From Kitasatospora phosalacinea (GTDB lineage: Bacteria > Actinomycetota > Actinomycetes > Streptomycetales > Streptomycetaceae), in contig NZ_BSSA01000006.1 in assembly GCF_030268885.1 (NCBI RefSeq), positions 124,001 through 188,000 on the forward strand: a stretch of 64,000 nt of DNA, in the 5' to 3' direction. The notes under the pieces are model-generated. The model made no database searches and was not told the origin of the DNA. It saw nothing but the letters and a program-made list of their open reading frames with translations. Every line of letters begins with the position of its first letter. Position 1 is the first letter of the stretch. The translations under genes were made by a program, and so were the position numbers. Below, in pieces: positions 17,178 through 25,954 of this stretch.

Positions 17178-17561
17178 CTACTCGTCCTCCGACCCGGCGG
17201 GGCCGGGCGGGCGGGCGGGCTGGTTCTCCTTCAGGAACGCCTCGTAGACCGACAGCAGGGCCTGCTTCTGCCGCTCGTTGATCAGCGGGTCGGCCAGGAT
17301 CGCGGCCCGCAGGCCGGGCCCCTCGCCGTCCCGCTCCTCCAGGATCCCGGCCTGCACGTAGAGCGTCTCCGCCGAGATCCGCAGCGCCTTGGCGATCTGC
17401 TGGAGGATCTCCGCGCTGGGCTTGCGCAGCCCGCGCTCGATCTGGCTCAGGTACGGGTTGGACACCCCGGCGGCCTCGGCCAGCTGCCGCAGCGAGTACT
17501 GCGCGCTCCGCCGCTGCTCCCGGATGTACTCGCCGAGCGAGCCCACGTTCAGTGACGCCAT
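17178..17561 (-). CDS. XRE-family HTH transcriptional regulator
   Basis: 127 residues from MASLNVGSLGEYIREQRRSAQYSLRQLAEAAGVSNPYLSQIERGLRKPSAEILQQIAKALRISAETLYVQAG, a textbook cI-type helix-turn-helix in the first 70 residues. The tail (INERQKQALLSVYEAFLKEN) is a dimerisation helix common to these actinobacterial regulators. The start at ATG 17561 is preferred to one five codons earlier because the conserved N-terminus begins MASLNVG. A 20-base perfect palindrome sits 20-39 bases upstream and is a probable autoregulatory operator. Encoded just upstream of the HBHA-like gene, which it may control. Confidence 0.88.
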   Translation of the reverse strand: MASLNVGSLGEYIREQRRSAQYSLRQLAEAAGVSNPYLSQIERGLRKPSAEILQQIAKALRISAETLYVQAGILEERDGEGPGLRAAILADPLINERQKQALLSVYEAFLKENQPARPPGPAGSEDE

Positions 17562-17580
17562 ACGGGCAGTCTGCACCGCC

Positions 17581-17600
17581 CTGCTTGCAATTGCAAGCAG
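17581..17600 (-). promoter_or_regulatory. Perfect 20-bp palindrome, probable operator of the XRE regulator
   Basis: CTGCTTGCAATTGCAAGCAG at 17581-17600 is its own reverse complement. It is only 50% GC in a 73% GC region and sits just before the regulator start, features of a dimer binding site rather than a terminator. Confidence 0.7.
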
Positions 17601-17604
17601 CCTG

Positions 17605-18968
17605 CTAGCGGCGGCCGGGGGTGACGTCCGGGACGGCGGGGCGGTGGAAGGCGTCCAGGGTGAGGTGCAGGACGGCGGGGTGTTCGAGGCGGTGACCGGC
17701 CAACTGCCAGGGGGTATCCGGGCCTCCGGCGGCCTGGGCGAGCTGGAACTGCAGGAAGGACGGGGCGGGGGCGGGGTCGTGGTGGGCGGCCCCGTGGTGC
17801 AGCAGCATCAGGGTGGACGGGACCGGGCGCGGCGGGACGGGTTCGGGCCGGGGCCCGTCCGGGCAGGCGTGGTCGGCGGGGAGCAGGTCACCGGGGAACA
17901 GGTCGCCGGGGAGGTGGTCGCGAACCTCCCGGACGAGGTCGGGGCCGCCGCGGTGGAGCCACTGCGCGGTCAGGGCGCGGAAGGCGGCGTCCTGTTCGGG
18001 CCGGCCGCGAACCGCCCCGGCGTCCAGGATCCGGCGGCCCGCGCCGGACAGCCCGGCGGCGATCGCGGCGACGGGCGTGCGGTGCACGACGCTGCTGTGG
18101 CCGACCATCCGGATCCCGAGCATCGCCGCGCGCAGCACCCGGGCCGCCTCCTCCGCCCGTCCGCCCGGCTCCGACGCCCACCAGTACGGGCCCCGGGCCC
18201 TGCGGATCCGGGGGTCGGCGCGTTCCGGGTGGGCGGCCGCGTAACGGCGGCCGGTCGGGGAGGACTCCCAGTGCAGATCGGTGAGTTCGAGGGACGCGGC
18301 CGGGCCGCGCAGTTCGCCGCCCGCCCCCGGGCCCAGCACCACCCCGTCCGGCCCGGCCTGCGGGAACAGCCCGGCGACGTCCGGGCCGGCGAACCGCAGG
18401 CCGGTCAACTCCGGCAGGTGCAGGGCGAGTTCGGTCGGGCCCCGGGCGGCCTGGCGGTACCGGCGCGGCAGGGCGAAGACGATCCGGGCGTACGGCGCGC
18501 CGGAGCCGGGGCGTTCGACCGCCAGCCGTCGGAACTCGGCGCCCGGCAGGTCGTACTCGGCGGCCGGCCAGGCGGCGGACTCCGGGTCGAGGTCGGCGAA
18601 CCGGGTGTCGATGGTGTCGCCCCAGTAGCGCAGGTGGGCGGGCTCGGGCACGGGCGGGAGCAGGAGGCGTTCGACCGGGACGCCCGCGGCGGCGGTCCGC
18701 TCCACCACCCAGGCCCGGCGCCGGTTGCCGAGGTCGGCCAGCCAGCGGACGGCCCGGCGGGCGCGGTGCTCGCGGGCCCAGCGGGTGGGGGCGGTGACGG
18801 CCCCGAACAGGGCGTGGGTGTTGTTGTCCCACACGTCCGCCAGCCGGTGGCCTCGGCGCGGTCGAACTCCCGTGCGTCCGAGACCAGTTCGGCGATCCGG
18901 TCGATCGAGGCGTCGAGCAGCGCGGCGAACGCGAGCAGCGTGCGCGGATGCCGGGGGCGCAGGGGCAT
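17605..18968 (-). pseudogene. Unrecognised gene, apparently broken by a one-base frameshift near codon 42
   Basis: The 5' part reads MPLRPRHPRTLLAFAALLDASIDRIAELVSDAREFDRAEATG from ATG 18968 with strong third-position GC, then runs into another frame. The bulk (about 410 residues, from LADVWDNNTHALFGAVTAPTRWAREHRARR at about 18843 to the stop at 17605) continues one frame away, also with coding-like GC bias and no start or ribosome site at the junction. The two halves join into a sensible protein if one base is missing around 18843-18855. The 3' part has motifs PYWWASEPGGRAEEAARVLRAAMLG and ALTAQWLHRGG but no family I recognise; a cytoplasmic protein, no signal peptide. Alternatives: a sequencing error, real inactivation, or a short protein starting internally at a GTG near 18835. 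Confidence 0.6.
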
Positions 18969-19153
18969 GGGGGTGGTTGTGCCCCGCGGTGCGGGTGGTT
19001 GCCATACGGAGAAGTAGGGTGGTCGTGGCGAACTGGCCTCGCCGGGACGGGACTTCACCGACCGAAGCGGTCACGCCGGTCGGAAACGGGCCCAGGGAAC
19101 GGGCGCGGGCAACGGGCACGGGCACGGCAACGGGAACGGGAGGGCCGGGCGGG

Positions 19154-19771
19154 ATGGCGGAGCGGCGGATCGGTGCGGTGCTGTGCGACCTGGACGGGGT
19201 GCTGCGGATCTGGGCGGACCTGGCGGACGTCGACCTGGCGCACGGCTTCGCGCCCGGCACCGTCGCCGCGGCCGCGTTCCGGCCGGAGCGGCTGCTGCCC
19301 GCCGTCACCGGGCGGGTCAGCGACGAGGAGTGGCGGGCCGCGGTCGCCGAGGACCTGGCGGCCGGGTGCGGATCGGCGGAGCGGGCGCGGGCGGCGGTGG
19401 CGGGCTGGGGGCGGCAGCCGTTCCGGGTGGACGCGGAGGTGCTGGCCCTGGTCGCCGCGGTGCGGCGGGGCGGCGTCCCGGTGGTGCTGGTCTCCAACGG
19501 CACCACCGCACTGGAGGCCGACCTCGCCGCGCTCGGGTTGGACCGCGCCGTCGACGCGGTGGTCAACTCCGCCCGGGTCGGCGCGGCCAAGCCCGACCCG
19601 CGGATCTACCTCGCGGCCGCCGAACGCGCCGGGCTCCCGCCCCACGACTGCCTGTTCGTGGACGACACCGCGGGCCACCTCGCGGCCGCGGCCGCCCTCG
19701 GCATGTCCGGCCACCACCACCGCGGGGCGGCCGGGCTGCGCGCGGCGCTCGGCGGGCACGGCCTGCTCTGA
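19154..19771 (+). CDS. HAD-superfamily hydrolase
   Basis: 205 residues. HAD motif I is VLCDLDGVLR (nucleophile Asp and acid/base Asp), motif II VVLVSNGTTALEADLA, motif III Lys in VGAAKPDPRIYLAAAERAGL and motif IV FVDDTAGHLAAAAALGM: a class I cap HAD phosphatase or haloacid-dehalogenase-like enzyme. The substrate cannot be told from sequence. The upstream 70 bases are a run of imperfect AACGGG/CACGGG hexamers, so the start at ATG 19154 rests on conservation (MAERRIGAVLCDLDG). Divergent from the frameshifted gene. Confidence 0.85.
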   Translation: MAERRIGAVLCDLDGVLRIWADLADVDLAHGFAPGTVAAAAFRPERLLPAVTGRVSDEEWRAAVAEDLAAGCGSAERARAAVAGWGRQPFRVDAEVLALVAAVRRGGVPVVLVSNGTTALEADLAALGLDRAVDAVVNSARVGAAKPDPRIYLAAAERAGLPPHDCLFVDDTAGHLAAAAALGMSGHHHRGAAGLRAALGGHGLL

Positions 19772-19825
19772 CCGGCCCGCGAAATCCTCTGCCGCACCCG
19801 GCCGGGGCGTGCCACCATCCGGGCC

Positions 19826-20650
19826 ATGACGATCTTCTCCGGGTACGACGGAACGACCCTCCACTACGAACAACTCGGCGACGGCCCGCCCCTGGTGGCG
19901 ATCCCCGGCGGCCCCGGCGCGGACGCCCGCTACCTCGGCACCCTCGGCGGGCTGGACGCCCACCGGCGGCTGGTCCGGCTCGACCCGCGGGGCTGCGGCC
20001 GCTCGGCGACGCCCGTCGACCGGGCGAGCTGCGCGTTCTCCGCCCAGGCCGCGGACGTCGAGGCCCTGAGGGAACACCTCGGCGCGGACCGCATCGACCT
20101 GCTCGGCCACTCCGCGGGCGCCCTCACCGCGCAGCACTACGCCGCCGAATTCCCGCACCGGGTACGGTCGTTGGTGCTGGTCACCCCGGTCGGCCGGGCC
20201 GCCCGGGAGCCCGACCCGGCGGAACTCGCCGCGATCCGGGCGGCCCGCTCGGCCGAGCCCTGGTACCCGGACGCGGCCGAGGCGGAGGCCCTGCTGGCCG
20301 CCGGTGCGGGAGATCCGGCGGAGCTGGTCCGGCGGATCACGCCGTTCTTCTGGGGCACCTGGAACGAGCGGGCCCGCGCGGCGGCCTTCGCCCCGGAGCT
20401 GGTGCCCGCCGCGCCCTGGATGCGGGAGGCGTTCTACGCGAACGGGGCCGCGCCCCGGCCGGTGGCGGCGCCGGTGCTGGTGGTCGCCGGTGAGCGGGAC
20501 GGGATGATCGGCACCGCCCCGGCGCGGCTGGCCGCCGCCCTGCACCCGGACTCCCGGCTCGCCGTCCTGCCGGGGGTGGGCCACCGGCCGTGGGTGGAGG
20601 ACCCGGACGGGTTCGCCGCGCTGGTGGGGAAGTTCCTGGAGGACGCCTGA
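19826..20650 (+). CDS. Alpha/beta hydrolase, proline-iminopeptidase-like
   Basis: 274 residues. Oxyanion motif VAIPGGPG, RLDPRGCGRS after strand 4, nucleophile elbow GHSAGALTAQ, acid in VVAGERDGMI and catalytic His in GVGHRPWVED: complete S33-type catalytic machinery. The GGPG motif is that of prolyl aminopeptidases and related esterases; the lid around residues 130-190 (EPWYPDAAEAEALLAAGAGDPAEL) is compatible. The substrate is inferred only loosely. Cytoplasmic. ATG at 19826, 54 bases after the HAD stop, so possibly co-transcribed with it. Confidence 0.88.
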   Translation: MTIFSGYDGTTLHYEQLGDGPPLVAIPGGPGADARYLGTLGGLDAHRRLVRLDPRGCGRSATPVDRASCAFSAQAADVEALREHLGADRIDLLGHSAGALTAQHYAAEFPHRVRSLVLVTPVGRAAREPDPAELAAIRAARSAEPWYPDAAEAEALLAAGAGDPAELVRRITPFFWGTWNERARAAAFAPELVPAAPWMREAFYANGAAPRPVAAPVLVVAGERDGMIGTAPARLAAALHPDSRLAVLPGVGHRPWVEDPDGFAALVGKFLEDA

Positions 20651-20653
20651 ACG

Positions 20654-20813
20654 GTCAGGGGCCCGGGGAACGGCGGGCTCGGGGCTGCCGGGGCAGTTCA
20701 CTGCCCGCGCGTGCGGTGGCTTCGGGCTCTTGCTCCCACGGCCCGAAGCCGCACGGACACCTCGACGGGCTCCGGCCCAGCAGCTCGGACTCGCCGTCCC
20801 CCGAGCCCCTGAC
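20654..20813. other. Intergenic segment with several possible helices between convergent genes
   Basis: Several helices are visible: outer arms GTCAGGGGC (20654-20662) and GCCCCTGAC (20805-20813); an alternative pair GGGCTCGGGG (20675-20684) and CCCCGAGCCC (20799-20808) that competes for the same 3' bases; hairpin GGGCAG-TTCA-CTGCCC (20691-20706); and a terminator stem (20711-20754). The 5' end carries CAGGGGCCCGGGGAAC (20656-20671), one base different from the repeat at 48269. It may be a compound terminator, a repeat-derived element, or a structured RNA. Confidence 0.5.
20711..20754. terminator. Terminator stem in the 20.7-kb convergent gap
   Basis: GGCTTCGGGC (20718-20727) pairs with GCCCGAAGCC (20741-20750), extended outward by GTGCGG/GCAC bases; loop 13. 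It lies between the hydrolase stop (20650) and the stop of the small minus-strand ORF (20833). Confidence 0.6.
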
Positions 20814-20832
20814 GGGGCCCTCGCGCGGAGCC

Positions 20833-20988
20833 CTACTCCGTGAGGTGCCGGTAGAGCGGGGCGAGGAGGTGCGCGAGGTCGGGGGCGAGGTCGGGGAGGG
20901 CGGGGGCGGGCGGCTCGGGGGGTGCGGGGCGCAGGGTGAACTCGCCCTGCCAGAAGGTGTCGAGGCACTGGTCGATCGGCTGGTCCAC
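20833..20988 (-). CDS. 51-residue ORF coupled to the SNF2 gene, resembling the tail of a SWIM zinc-finger partner
   Basis: Starts at GTG 20988, five bases after the SNF2 stop, with GGAG nine bases upstream, and ends at 20833. The sequence (VDQPIDQCLDTFWQGEF, LRPAPPEPPAPALPD, LAHLLAPLYRHLTE) has coding-type third-position GC. The FW-containing segment followed by a Pro-rich stretch and a terminal xxLxPLYxxxTE helix recalls the C-terminus of SWIM-domain proteins that accompany SNF2 helicases in actinomycetes. No SWIM Cys/His motif is present, so it is either a remnant of that gene or a small partner. That resemblance is from memory, not from a search. Confidence 0.5.
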   Translation of the reverse strand: MDQPIDQCLDTFWQGEFTLRPAPPEPPAPALPDLAPDLAHLLAPLYRHLTE

Positions 20989-20992
20989 GGCT

Positions 20993-23900
20993 TCAGGCTC
21001 CGGTCGCGTCGGCGGAGAGGGTGAGGAGTTCGCGGAGCTGCTCGGTGGGGAGCTCGGTCAGCCAGTGCTCGCCGGCGCCGACCACCGCGTCCGCCAACTC
21101 CCGCTTGCTGTCGATCAGTTCGGCGATGCGTTCTTCGACGGTGCCGGTGCACACCAGCCTGCGGACCTGGACGTCGCGCTGCTGGCCGATGCGGTGGGCC
21201 CGGTCGGTGGCCTGGTCCTCGGTGGCGGGGTTCCACCAGCGGTCGAGGTGGACGACCTGGTTGGCGGCGGTGAGGTTGAGCCCGGTGCCGCCCGCCTTCA
21301 GGGAGAGCAGGAACACCCCCGGCCCGTCCGGGTCCTGGAAGCGGTCGACGAGTTCCTGGCGGCGCGGCGCGGTGAGGCCGCCGTGCAGGTGGAGGACGGG
21401 GGTGCCCAGGCGGCGGCGCAGGTGGGGCTGGAGCAGGGCGCCGAACTCGGCGTACTGGGTGAAGACGAGGGCCCGGTCGCCCTCCGCCAGGGCCTCCTGC
21501 AGCAGCGCGACCAGGCGTTCGACCTTGCCGGAGCGCCCGCCCAACGGCGAGCGGTCGCGCAGGAGTTGGGCCGGGTGGTTGCAGACCTGCTTCAGCCGGC
21601 CGAGGGCCGCCAGCACGGCGCCCTTGCGTTCGACGCCGCGGATGCCGCCGAGGCGGCCGAGCAGGTCGGCGACGACGGCCTGGTAGAGCCCGGCCTGTTC
21701 GGGGGTGAGGTTGCAGCGGACGGTGAACTCCTGCTTGGCGGGCAGCTGTTGGCCGATCTCGGGGTCGCTCTTGAGGCGGCGCAGCAGGAAGGGCGCGGTG
21801 AGCCGCTGGAGCGCGGCGGCGGCGTCCCGGTTGCCGGACCGCTCGATCGGGACGGCGTAGCGCTCGCGGAAGGACTCGGGGGTGCCGAACAGGCCGGGGT
21901 TGGCGAAGTCGAGGACGGTGTGGAGTTCGGCGAGGCGGTTCTCCACGGGGGTGCCGGTGAGGGCGATCCGGGGGCCGGAGCGCAGCGAGCGCAGGGCGCG
22001 GGACTGGCGGGCGGCGCGGTTCTTGGCGTGCTGGGCCTCGTCGGCGACGACCCGCCGCCAGTGGACGGCGCGCAGCGCGGCGGCGTCCCGCTGGAGGACG
22101 CCGTAGGTGGTGATCACCAGGTCGGCGGCGGGGTCGGGGGCGGTGCGGTCGGGGCCGTGGTGGAGCTGGACGCGCAGCCGGGGGGCGAAGCGGGCGGCCT
22201 CGCGCTGCCAGTTGCCGACCAGCGAGGTGGGGCAGACCAGCAGGACGGGGCCGCGGGCGCCCCGGGCGTGTTCGAGGGCGAGCAGGGCGAGGGTCTGGAC
22301 GGTCTTGCCGAGGCCCATGTCGTCGGCGAGGACGGCGCCGAGGCCGAGCCGTCCGAGGGCGTCCAGCCAGGCCAGTCCGCGTTCCTGGTACGGGCGCAGG
22401 GCGCCGGTGAAGCCGGGCGGGGGCGGGGTGCGGCGGGCGCCGGGGAGGCGGCCGAGGCGCCCGGCCAGCAGCTCGCCGAGCGGGCCGTCGGCGTGCACGG
22501 CGGTGACCGGGAGGCCGTCGACGACGGCGCCGTCGGTGGCGGCGAGGCGGAGCAGGGCGGCGGCGTCGAGCTGCGGGTCGTCGCGGCGGGCGGCGAGGAA
22601 GCGCAGGGCGGCGGCGAGCTGTCCGGCGTCCACCTCGATCCACCGGCCGCGGAACCGGACCAGGCCCGCCTGGGCGGCCGCGAGTTCGTCCACCTCCTGC
22701 TGGGTGAGCGTTTGCCGGCCGACGGCGAGCTGCCAGCGGAAGTCCAGCAGGGCGTCCCGGTCGGCCTGGGCGGCGCGCCGGACGGAGCTGGGGGCGGTGG
22801 TGCGCGCGGTGGCGGCGAGGCCGAGCCGGGGGCGGCGCTGCCACCAGGCGGGCAGCAGGACGCCGTGCCCGGCGGCGGCGAGCGCGGGGGCGGTGTCGCG
22901 CAGGAAGGCGAGCGCTCCGGCCCGGTCGAGGTCGATCCCGGTGGGGCGGGTGCGGTGCAGGGCGGCCCGCAGCTCGGGCAACAGGCGGGCGGCGCGGTCG
23001 AGTTCGGCGAGGTACGCCGCGACCGGGTCGTCGACCGTCCGGGCCAGCGCGGCCGCGCCCGGTCCGGCGGACCAGAGTTCGGCGGCGGGCAGCAGCAGCG
23101 AGGGCCGGTCGACCGGGCCCAGCAGCACGTCCAGCCGCCAGTTCTCGTCCACGACGGTGGCGTCCGGGTCGTCGTCGGCGGTGCCGAGCGGTTCGGTGAG
23201 GCGGAAGGCCAGCCGGACCAGGCCCAGCGGCTCGGTGCCTGCCGCACCGGCGGCCAGCCGGGCGACCTGCGCGGGGTCGGGCGGGGCGGGCAGCCGCCCG
23301 TCGGGGCCGCGCAGCGCGGCCACCCAGGCGGGGCCGCCGGGCAGCTCCGGGGCGTCCTCCCCCAGCGCGACCCGGGTCTCGTGGTCGGTGAGGGCCTCCA
23401 GCACGGTCGCGAACAGGGCGCCGCCGGTGGGCTCGTGCCCGTCCTCGGCGCGGGCGACCGGCGGGCACCCGGCCGCCAGCGCGCGGGCCTCCCGGCGGCT
23501 GGCCGGATCGTGCGCGGGCCGCCAGCGCGCCGCCCACCCGCCGGGCTCCGCGACCAGCGCGGGCAGCACCCGGCCGCGCCCCGCCAGCCGCCAGGCCAGG
23601 TCGTGCACGCCGGTCAGCCAGCGCAGCGACGCCCCGTACGCGAGCTCCACCGCCCGGCCGCCGGGCAGCTCGACGGTGGTGCCCGGCCAGTACGGGTCGA
23701 ACAGCTCGCCGAGCAGCTGCGCGGCCTCCGGCAGGTCGAACAGCAGCGCCGGGACGCGCCAGGGCCGCAGTTCCGGCCCCCGCGCGGTGGAGCCCACCGG
23801 CAGGTCGGGCGAGGGCGTCGGCCGGGAGCCGAGCGTCGGCAGCCGCAGGGTCAGCCACCGCTCGTCGCCGCGCTCCGCCAGCCACGCCGGGCCGGGCCCG

Positions 23901-24049
23901 ACCGCCCGCAGCAGCGCCGCGACCTCGGCGGCCGGGCAGGCGTACGGGTGCCGCGAGCCCTCCCGCCCGCGCCCGGTGAACGCCCCGCCGTCCTCCGCCC
24001 ACACCCCGAGCCGCCCGTCGACCCGCCACTGGGCGTGCAGGACGTACAT
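20993..24049 (-). CDS. SNF2-family DEAD/DEAH-box helicase
   Basis: 1018 residues. The first 500 or so are the conserved, motif-poor N-terminal region of bacterial SNF2 proteins (MYVLHAQWRVDGRLGVWAEDG). The ATPase core follows: LRPYQERGLAWLDALG, Walker A DDMGLGKTVQTLA near residue 577, Walker B VVADEAQHAKN near 668, LTGTPVENRLAELHTVLDF, then the helicase C domain RALVFTQYAEFGALLQPHL, LHGGLTAPRRQELVDRFQ, LSLKAGGTGLNLTAANQVVHLDRWWNPA and DRAHRIGQQRDVQVRRLV. It is a DNA translocase of uncertain job (repair, transcription or defence). ATG at 24049 with GGAGG seven bases upstream. On the same strand 85 bases after the DUF2201 stop, so it is probably co-transcribed. Confidence 0.92.
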   Translation of the reverse strand: MYVLHAQWRVDGRLGVWAEDGGAFTGRGREGSRHPYACPAAEVAALLRAVGPGPAWLAERGDERWLTLRLPTLGSRPTPSPDLPVGSTARGPELRPWRVPALLFDLPEAAQLLGELFDPYWPGTTVELPGGRAVELAYGASLRWLTGVHDLAWRLAGRGRVLPALVAEPGGWAARWRPAHDPASRREARALAAGCPPVARAEDGHEPTGGALFATVLEALTDHETRVALGEDAPELPGGPAWVAALRGPDGRLPAPPDPAQVARLAAGAAGTEPLGLVRLAFRLTEPLGTADDDPDATVVDENWRLDVLLGPVDRPSLLLPAAELWSAGPGAAALARTVDDPVAAYLAELDRAARLLPELRAALHRTRPTGIDLDRAGALAFLRDTAPALAAAGHGVLLPAWWQRRPRLGLAATARTTAPSSVRRAAQADRDALLDFRWQLAVGRQTLTQQEVDELAAAQAGLVRFRGRWIEVDAGQLAAALRFLAARRDDPQLDAAALLRLAATDGAVVDGLPVTAVHADGPLGELLAGRLGRLPGARRTPPPPGFTGALRPYQERGLAWLDALGRLGLGAVLADDMGLGKTVQTLALLALEHARGARGPVLLVCPTSLVGNWQREAARFAPRLRVQLHHGPDRTAPDPAADLVITTYGVLQRDAAALRAVHWRRVVADEAQHAKNRAARQSRALRSLRSGPRIALTGTPVENRLAELHTVLDFANPGLFGTPESFRERYAVPIERSGNRDAAAALQRLTAPFLLRRLKSDPEIGQQLPAKQEFTVRCNLTPEQAGLYQAVVADLLGRLGGIRGVERKGAVLAALGRLKQVCNHPAQLLRDRSPLGGRSGKVERLVALLQEALAEGDRALVFTQYAEFGALLQPHLRRRLGTPVLHLHGGLTAPRRQELVDRFQDPDGPGVFLLSLKAGGTGLNLTAANQVVHLDRWWNPATEDQATDRAHRIGQQRDVQVRRLVCTGTVEERIAELIDSKRELADAVVGAGEHWLTELPTEQLRELLTLSADATGA

Positions 24050-24133
24050 CGGGGACCTCCGGTGGCGGGCACATGGACCCTCCAGCGTAGATCGGCCCGC
24101 CGACACGTCCGCAGGACGCGAGGCCGGGGGCCC

Positions 24134-25954
24134 TCAGCTCAGGTGGAACACCGGCCCGCGCGGGGTGAACGGGAGGGTCGCGCCGCGCGGGACGAGGTAG
24201 GCGTGCTCGCGGCGCGGGACGCGCAGGACGTCGCAGTCGGTGTCGGTGATGATCAGCAGGGGCGCGGTGGCCGGGAAGTCGGGGGCGCGGGCGAGCAGGT
24301 CGACGCCGGGTTGCAGGACGGTGCCGCCGCGGCCGCGGACCCGGACCCGGCCGGCGAGTTCGGCGACCGGCAGGTAGCCCGCGTCGTGGGGCGCGGCGTC
24401 GCAGTAGACGACCCGGGCGGCGGGGACGTCGCGGGCGGCGGCGTAGGAGGCGATCGCACCGATCGCCTTGCCGAGCAGGGTGCGGTCCATCGAGCCGGAG
24501 GTGTCGAGCAGCACGCCGAAGGTGCAGCGCGGGGTCTCCTCGTACGGGTGGTGGCGCCCGGCGCGCGGAACGTCGGGGCTGGCGGACTGGCGGCGGGAGG
24601 GGCGGGCGTAGGAGCGCAGCGGTTCGGGGCGGGGGACGTGCTCGTCGAACCAGCGGGCGAGCCGGGCGTCCCAGGGCAGCGGCGGCTGGGCGAGGGCGCG
24701 GATCTCCTCGACCAGTCCGGCGGGCAGCAGGCCGCGGTCGCGGACGTGCAGGTCGAAGCCCTGCTGGAGGCCGCGCCGGTAGAAGTCGTCGAGGTCGACG
24801 TAGCCGCGTCCGCCCGGGCGGGGCAGCGGTTCGCCGAGGACGTCGCCGAGGCCCTTGCCGCGCAGGGTGGCGAGGCGGCGCAGGCGGCGCTGGTCGCGGG
24901 CGATCCGGTCGTAGACCTCCTCGGCGGACAGGCCCTTCAGCTCGGGGTCGTGGAGCAGCCCTTCGGGCATCTCGCCGACGCCCATCTCCAGCAGCCAGCC
25001 GTTGATGACGTAGTCGGCGGCGACGTTGAACAGGTAGGGGTCGCGGCCGCCGGTCCGGTCGCCGTGGCGGAGGGCGGCGTGCAGCATCTCGTGGGCGAGG
25101 ACGAAGCGCCACTCCTCGTCGGTGTGGTGGCGCAGCGGGTTGAGGTAGATCTCGCCCGCCTCGGCGTTGACGGCGGCGATCGCGATGCCGTGGGCGCGGG
25201 CGAGTTCGGCGTCGGCGACGAGGGTGAGTCCGGCGGCGAGGCCGCCGAGCAGGGGGTAGTGGGCGACGAACCAGCCGAGGGCGCGTTCCCAGGGGCGCTG
25301 CGGGAGGCGGTCGCCGTCGAGGGTCTCGCGGCGGCCGGCGGCGACGTCCATGGCGGCGGAGACGGTGCGGGTGAGGGCGTGGGCGAAGGCGAGGGTCCAG
25401 TCCTCCGGGTCCTGGCGGGCGGTCCAGGGCGTGAGGTGCTGGTCGGGCCGGTCGCCGCCGGTGCCGCAGGCGCGGTACTCGGGCGGGACGCCGTCGCGGC
25501 GCCAGCGGGCGGCGAGCTCCTCCTCGTCGCCGCCGGGCCAGCTGCCGGGCAGGTCGTCGGGGGCGCGGCCGATCGGGAAGGTGTGCAGGAAGCGGTTGAC
25601 GACGGCGCAGCGGGCGGCGAGGTCGGCGGCGTCGGGCGGGGTGCGGGGGCCGCGGGCGGCGGGGAGGTGGCCGAAGCCGAGGTGGAGCAGGGCGTGGGCG
25701 AGGGCCCAGGCCCACTCCTCGGGTTCGGCGCGGCGGCGCCGGTTGTGGTGCAGGGTGCCGTGCGAGTCGGCGACGACCCAGCCGGTGGCGGGGTGCAGCG
25801 GGCAGTCGTCCTCGTCCCGGACGCACAGCCCGGCGGGGACGGCGTCGAGCGCGGGGTTGCCGTGGACCGCGGCCAGCCCGGCGGTGAACGCGGCCTTGAC
25901 CGGGTCGGGCTTGGCGGTCTTCTCCGGCCCGGCGGCCCGGCGGCGGCCGCTCAC
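24134..25954 (-). CDS. DUF2201 family metallopeptidase with C-terminal vWA-like domain
   Basis: 606 residues from GTG 25954, which overlaps the upstream ATPase stop by four bases. The N-terminal half has a zinc-site-like HALLHLGFGH (about 75-85) and the true metallopeptidase motif LAHEMLHAALRHGDR (HExxH at about 286), within the YLNPLRHHTDEEWRFVLAHE segment. The C-terminal third is a von Willebrand A-like domain with the MIDAS motif VLLDTSGSMD (about residue 482) and a later TDTDCD acidic motif. DUF2201/VWA proteins typically pair with a MoxR ATPase, as here; the ATPase probably remodels the metal-binding partner. Whether it cuts protein or acts as a chaperone is unknown. Confidence 0.88.
   Translation of the reverse strand: MSGRRRAAGPEKTAKPDPVKAAFTAGLAAVHGNPALDAVPAGLCVRDEDDCPLHPATGWVVADSHGTLHHNRRRRAEPEEWAWALAHALLHLGFGHLPAARGPRTPPDAADLAARCAVVNRFLHTFPIGRAPDDLPGSWPGGDEEELAARWRRDGVPPEYRACGTGGDRPDQHLTPWTARQDPEDWTLAFAHALTRTVSAAMDVAAGRRETLDGDRLPQRPWERALGWFVAHYPLLGGLAAGLTLVADAELARAHGIAIAAVNAEAGEIYLNPLRHHTDEEWRFVLAHEMLHAALRHGDRTGGRDPYLFNVAADYVINGWLLEMGVGEMPEGLLHDPELKGLSAEEVYDRIARDQRRLRRLATLRGKGLGDVLGEPLPRPGGRGYVDLDDFYRRGLQQGFDLHVRDRGLLPAGLVEEIRALAQPPLPWDARLARWFDEHVPRPEPLRSYARPSRRQSASPDVPRAGRHHPYEETPRCTFGVLLDTSGSMDRTLLGKAIGAIASYAAARDVPAARVVYCDAAPHDAGYLPVAELAGRVRVRGRGGTVLQPGVDLLARAPDFPATAPLLIITDTDCDVLRVPRREHAYLVPRGATLPFTPRGPVFHLS

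Noticed and set aside
18835..18968. Programmed -1 frameshift in the 17605-18968 gene
   Set aside because: No slippery heptamer (X XXY YYZ) is present at the junction; the sequence is ordinary GC-rich codons, so a plain indel is likelier.
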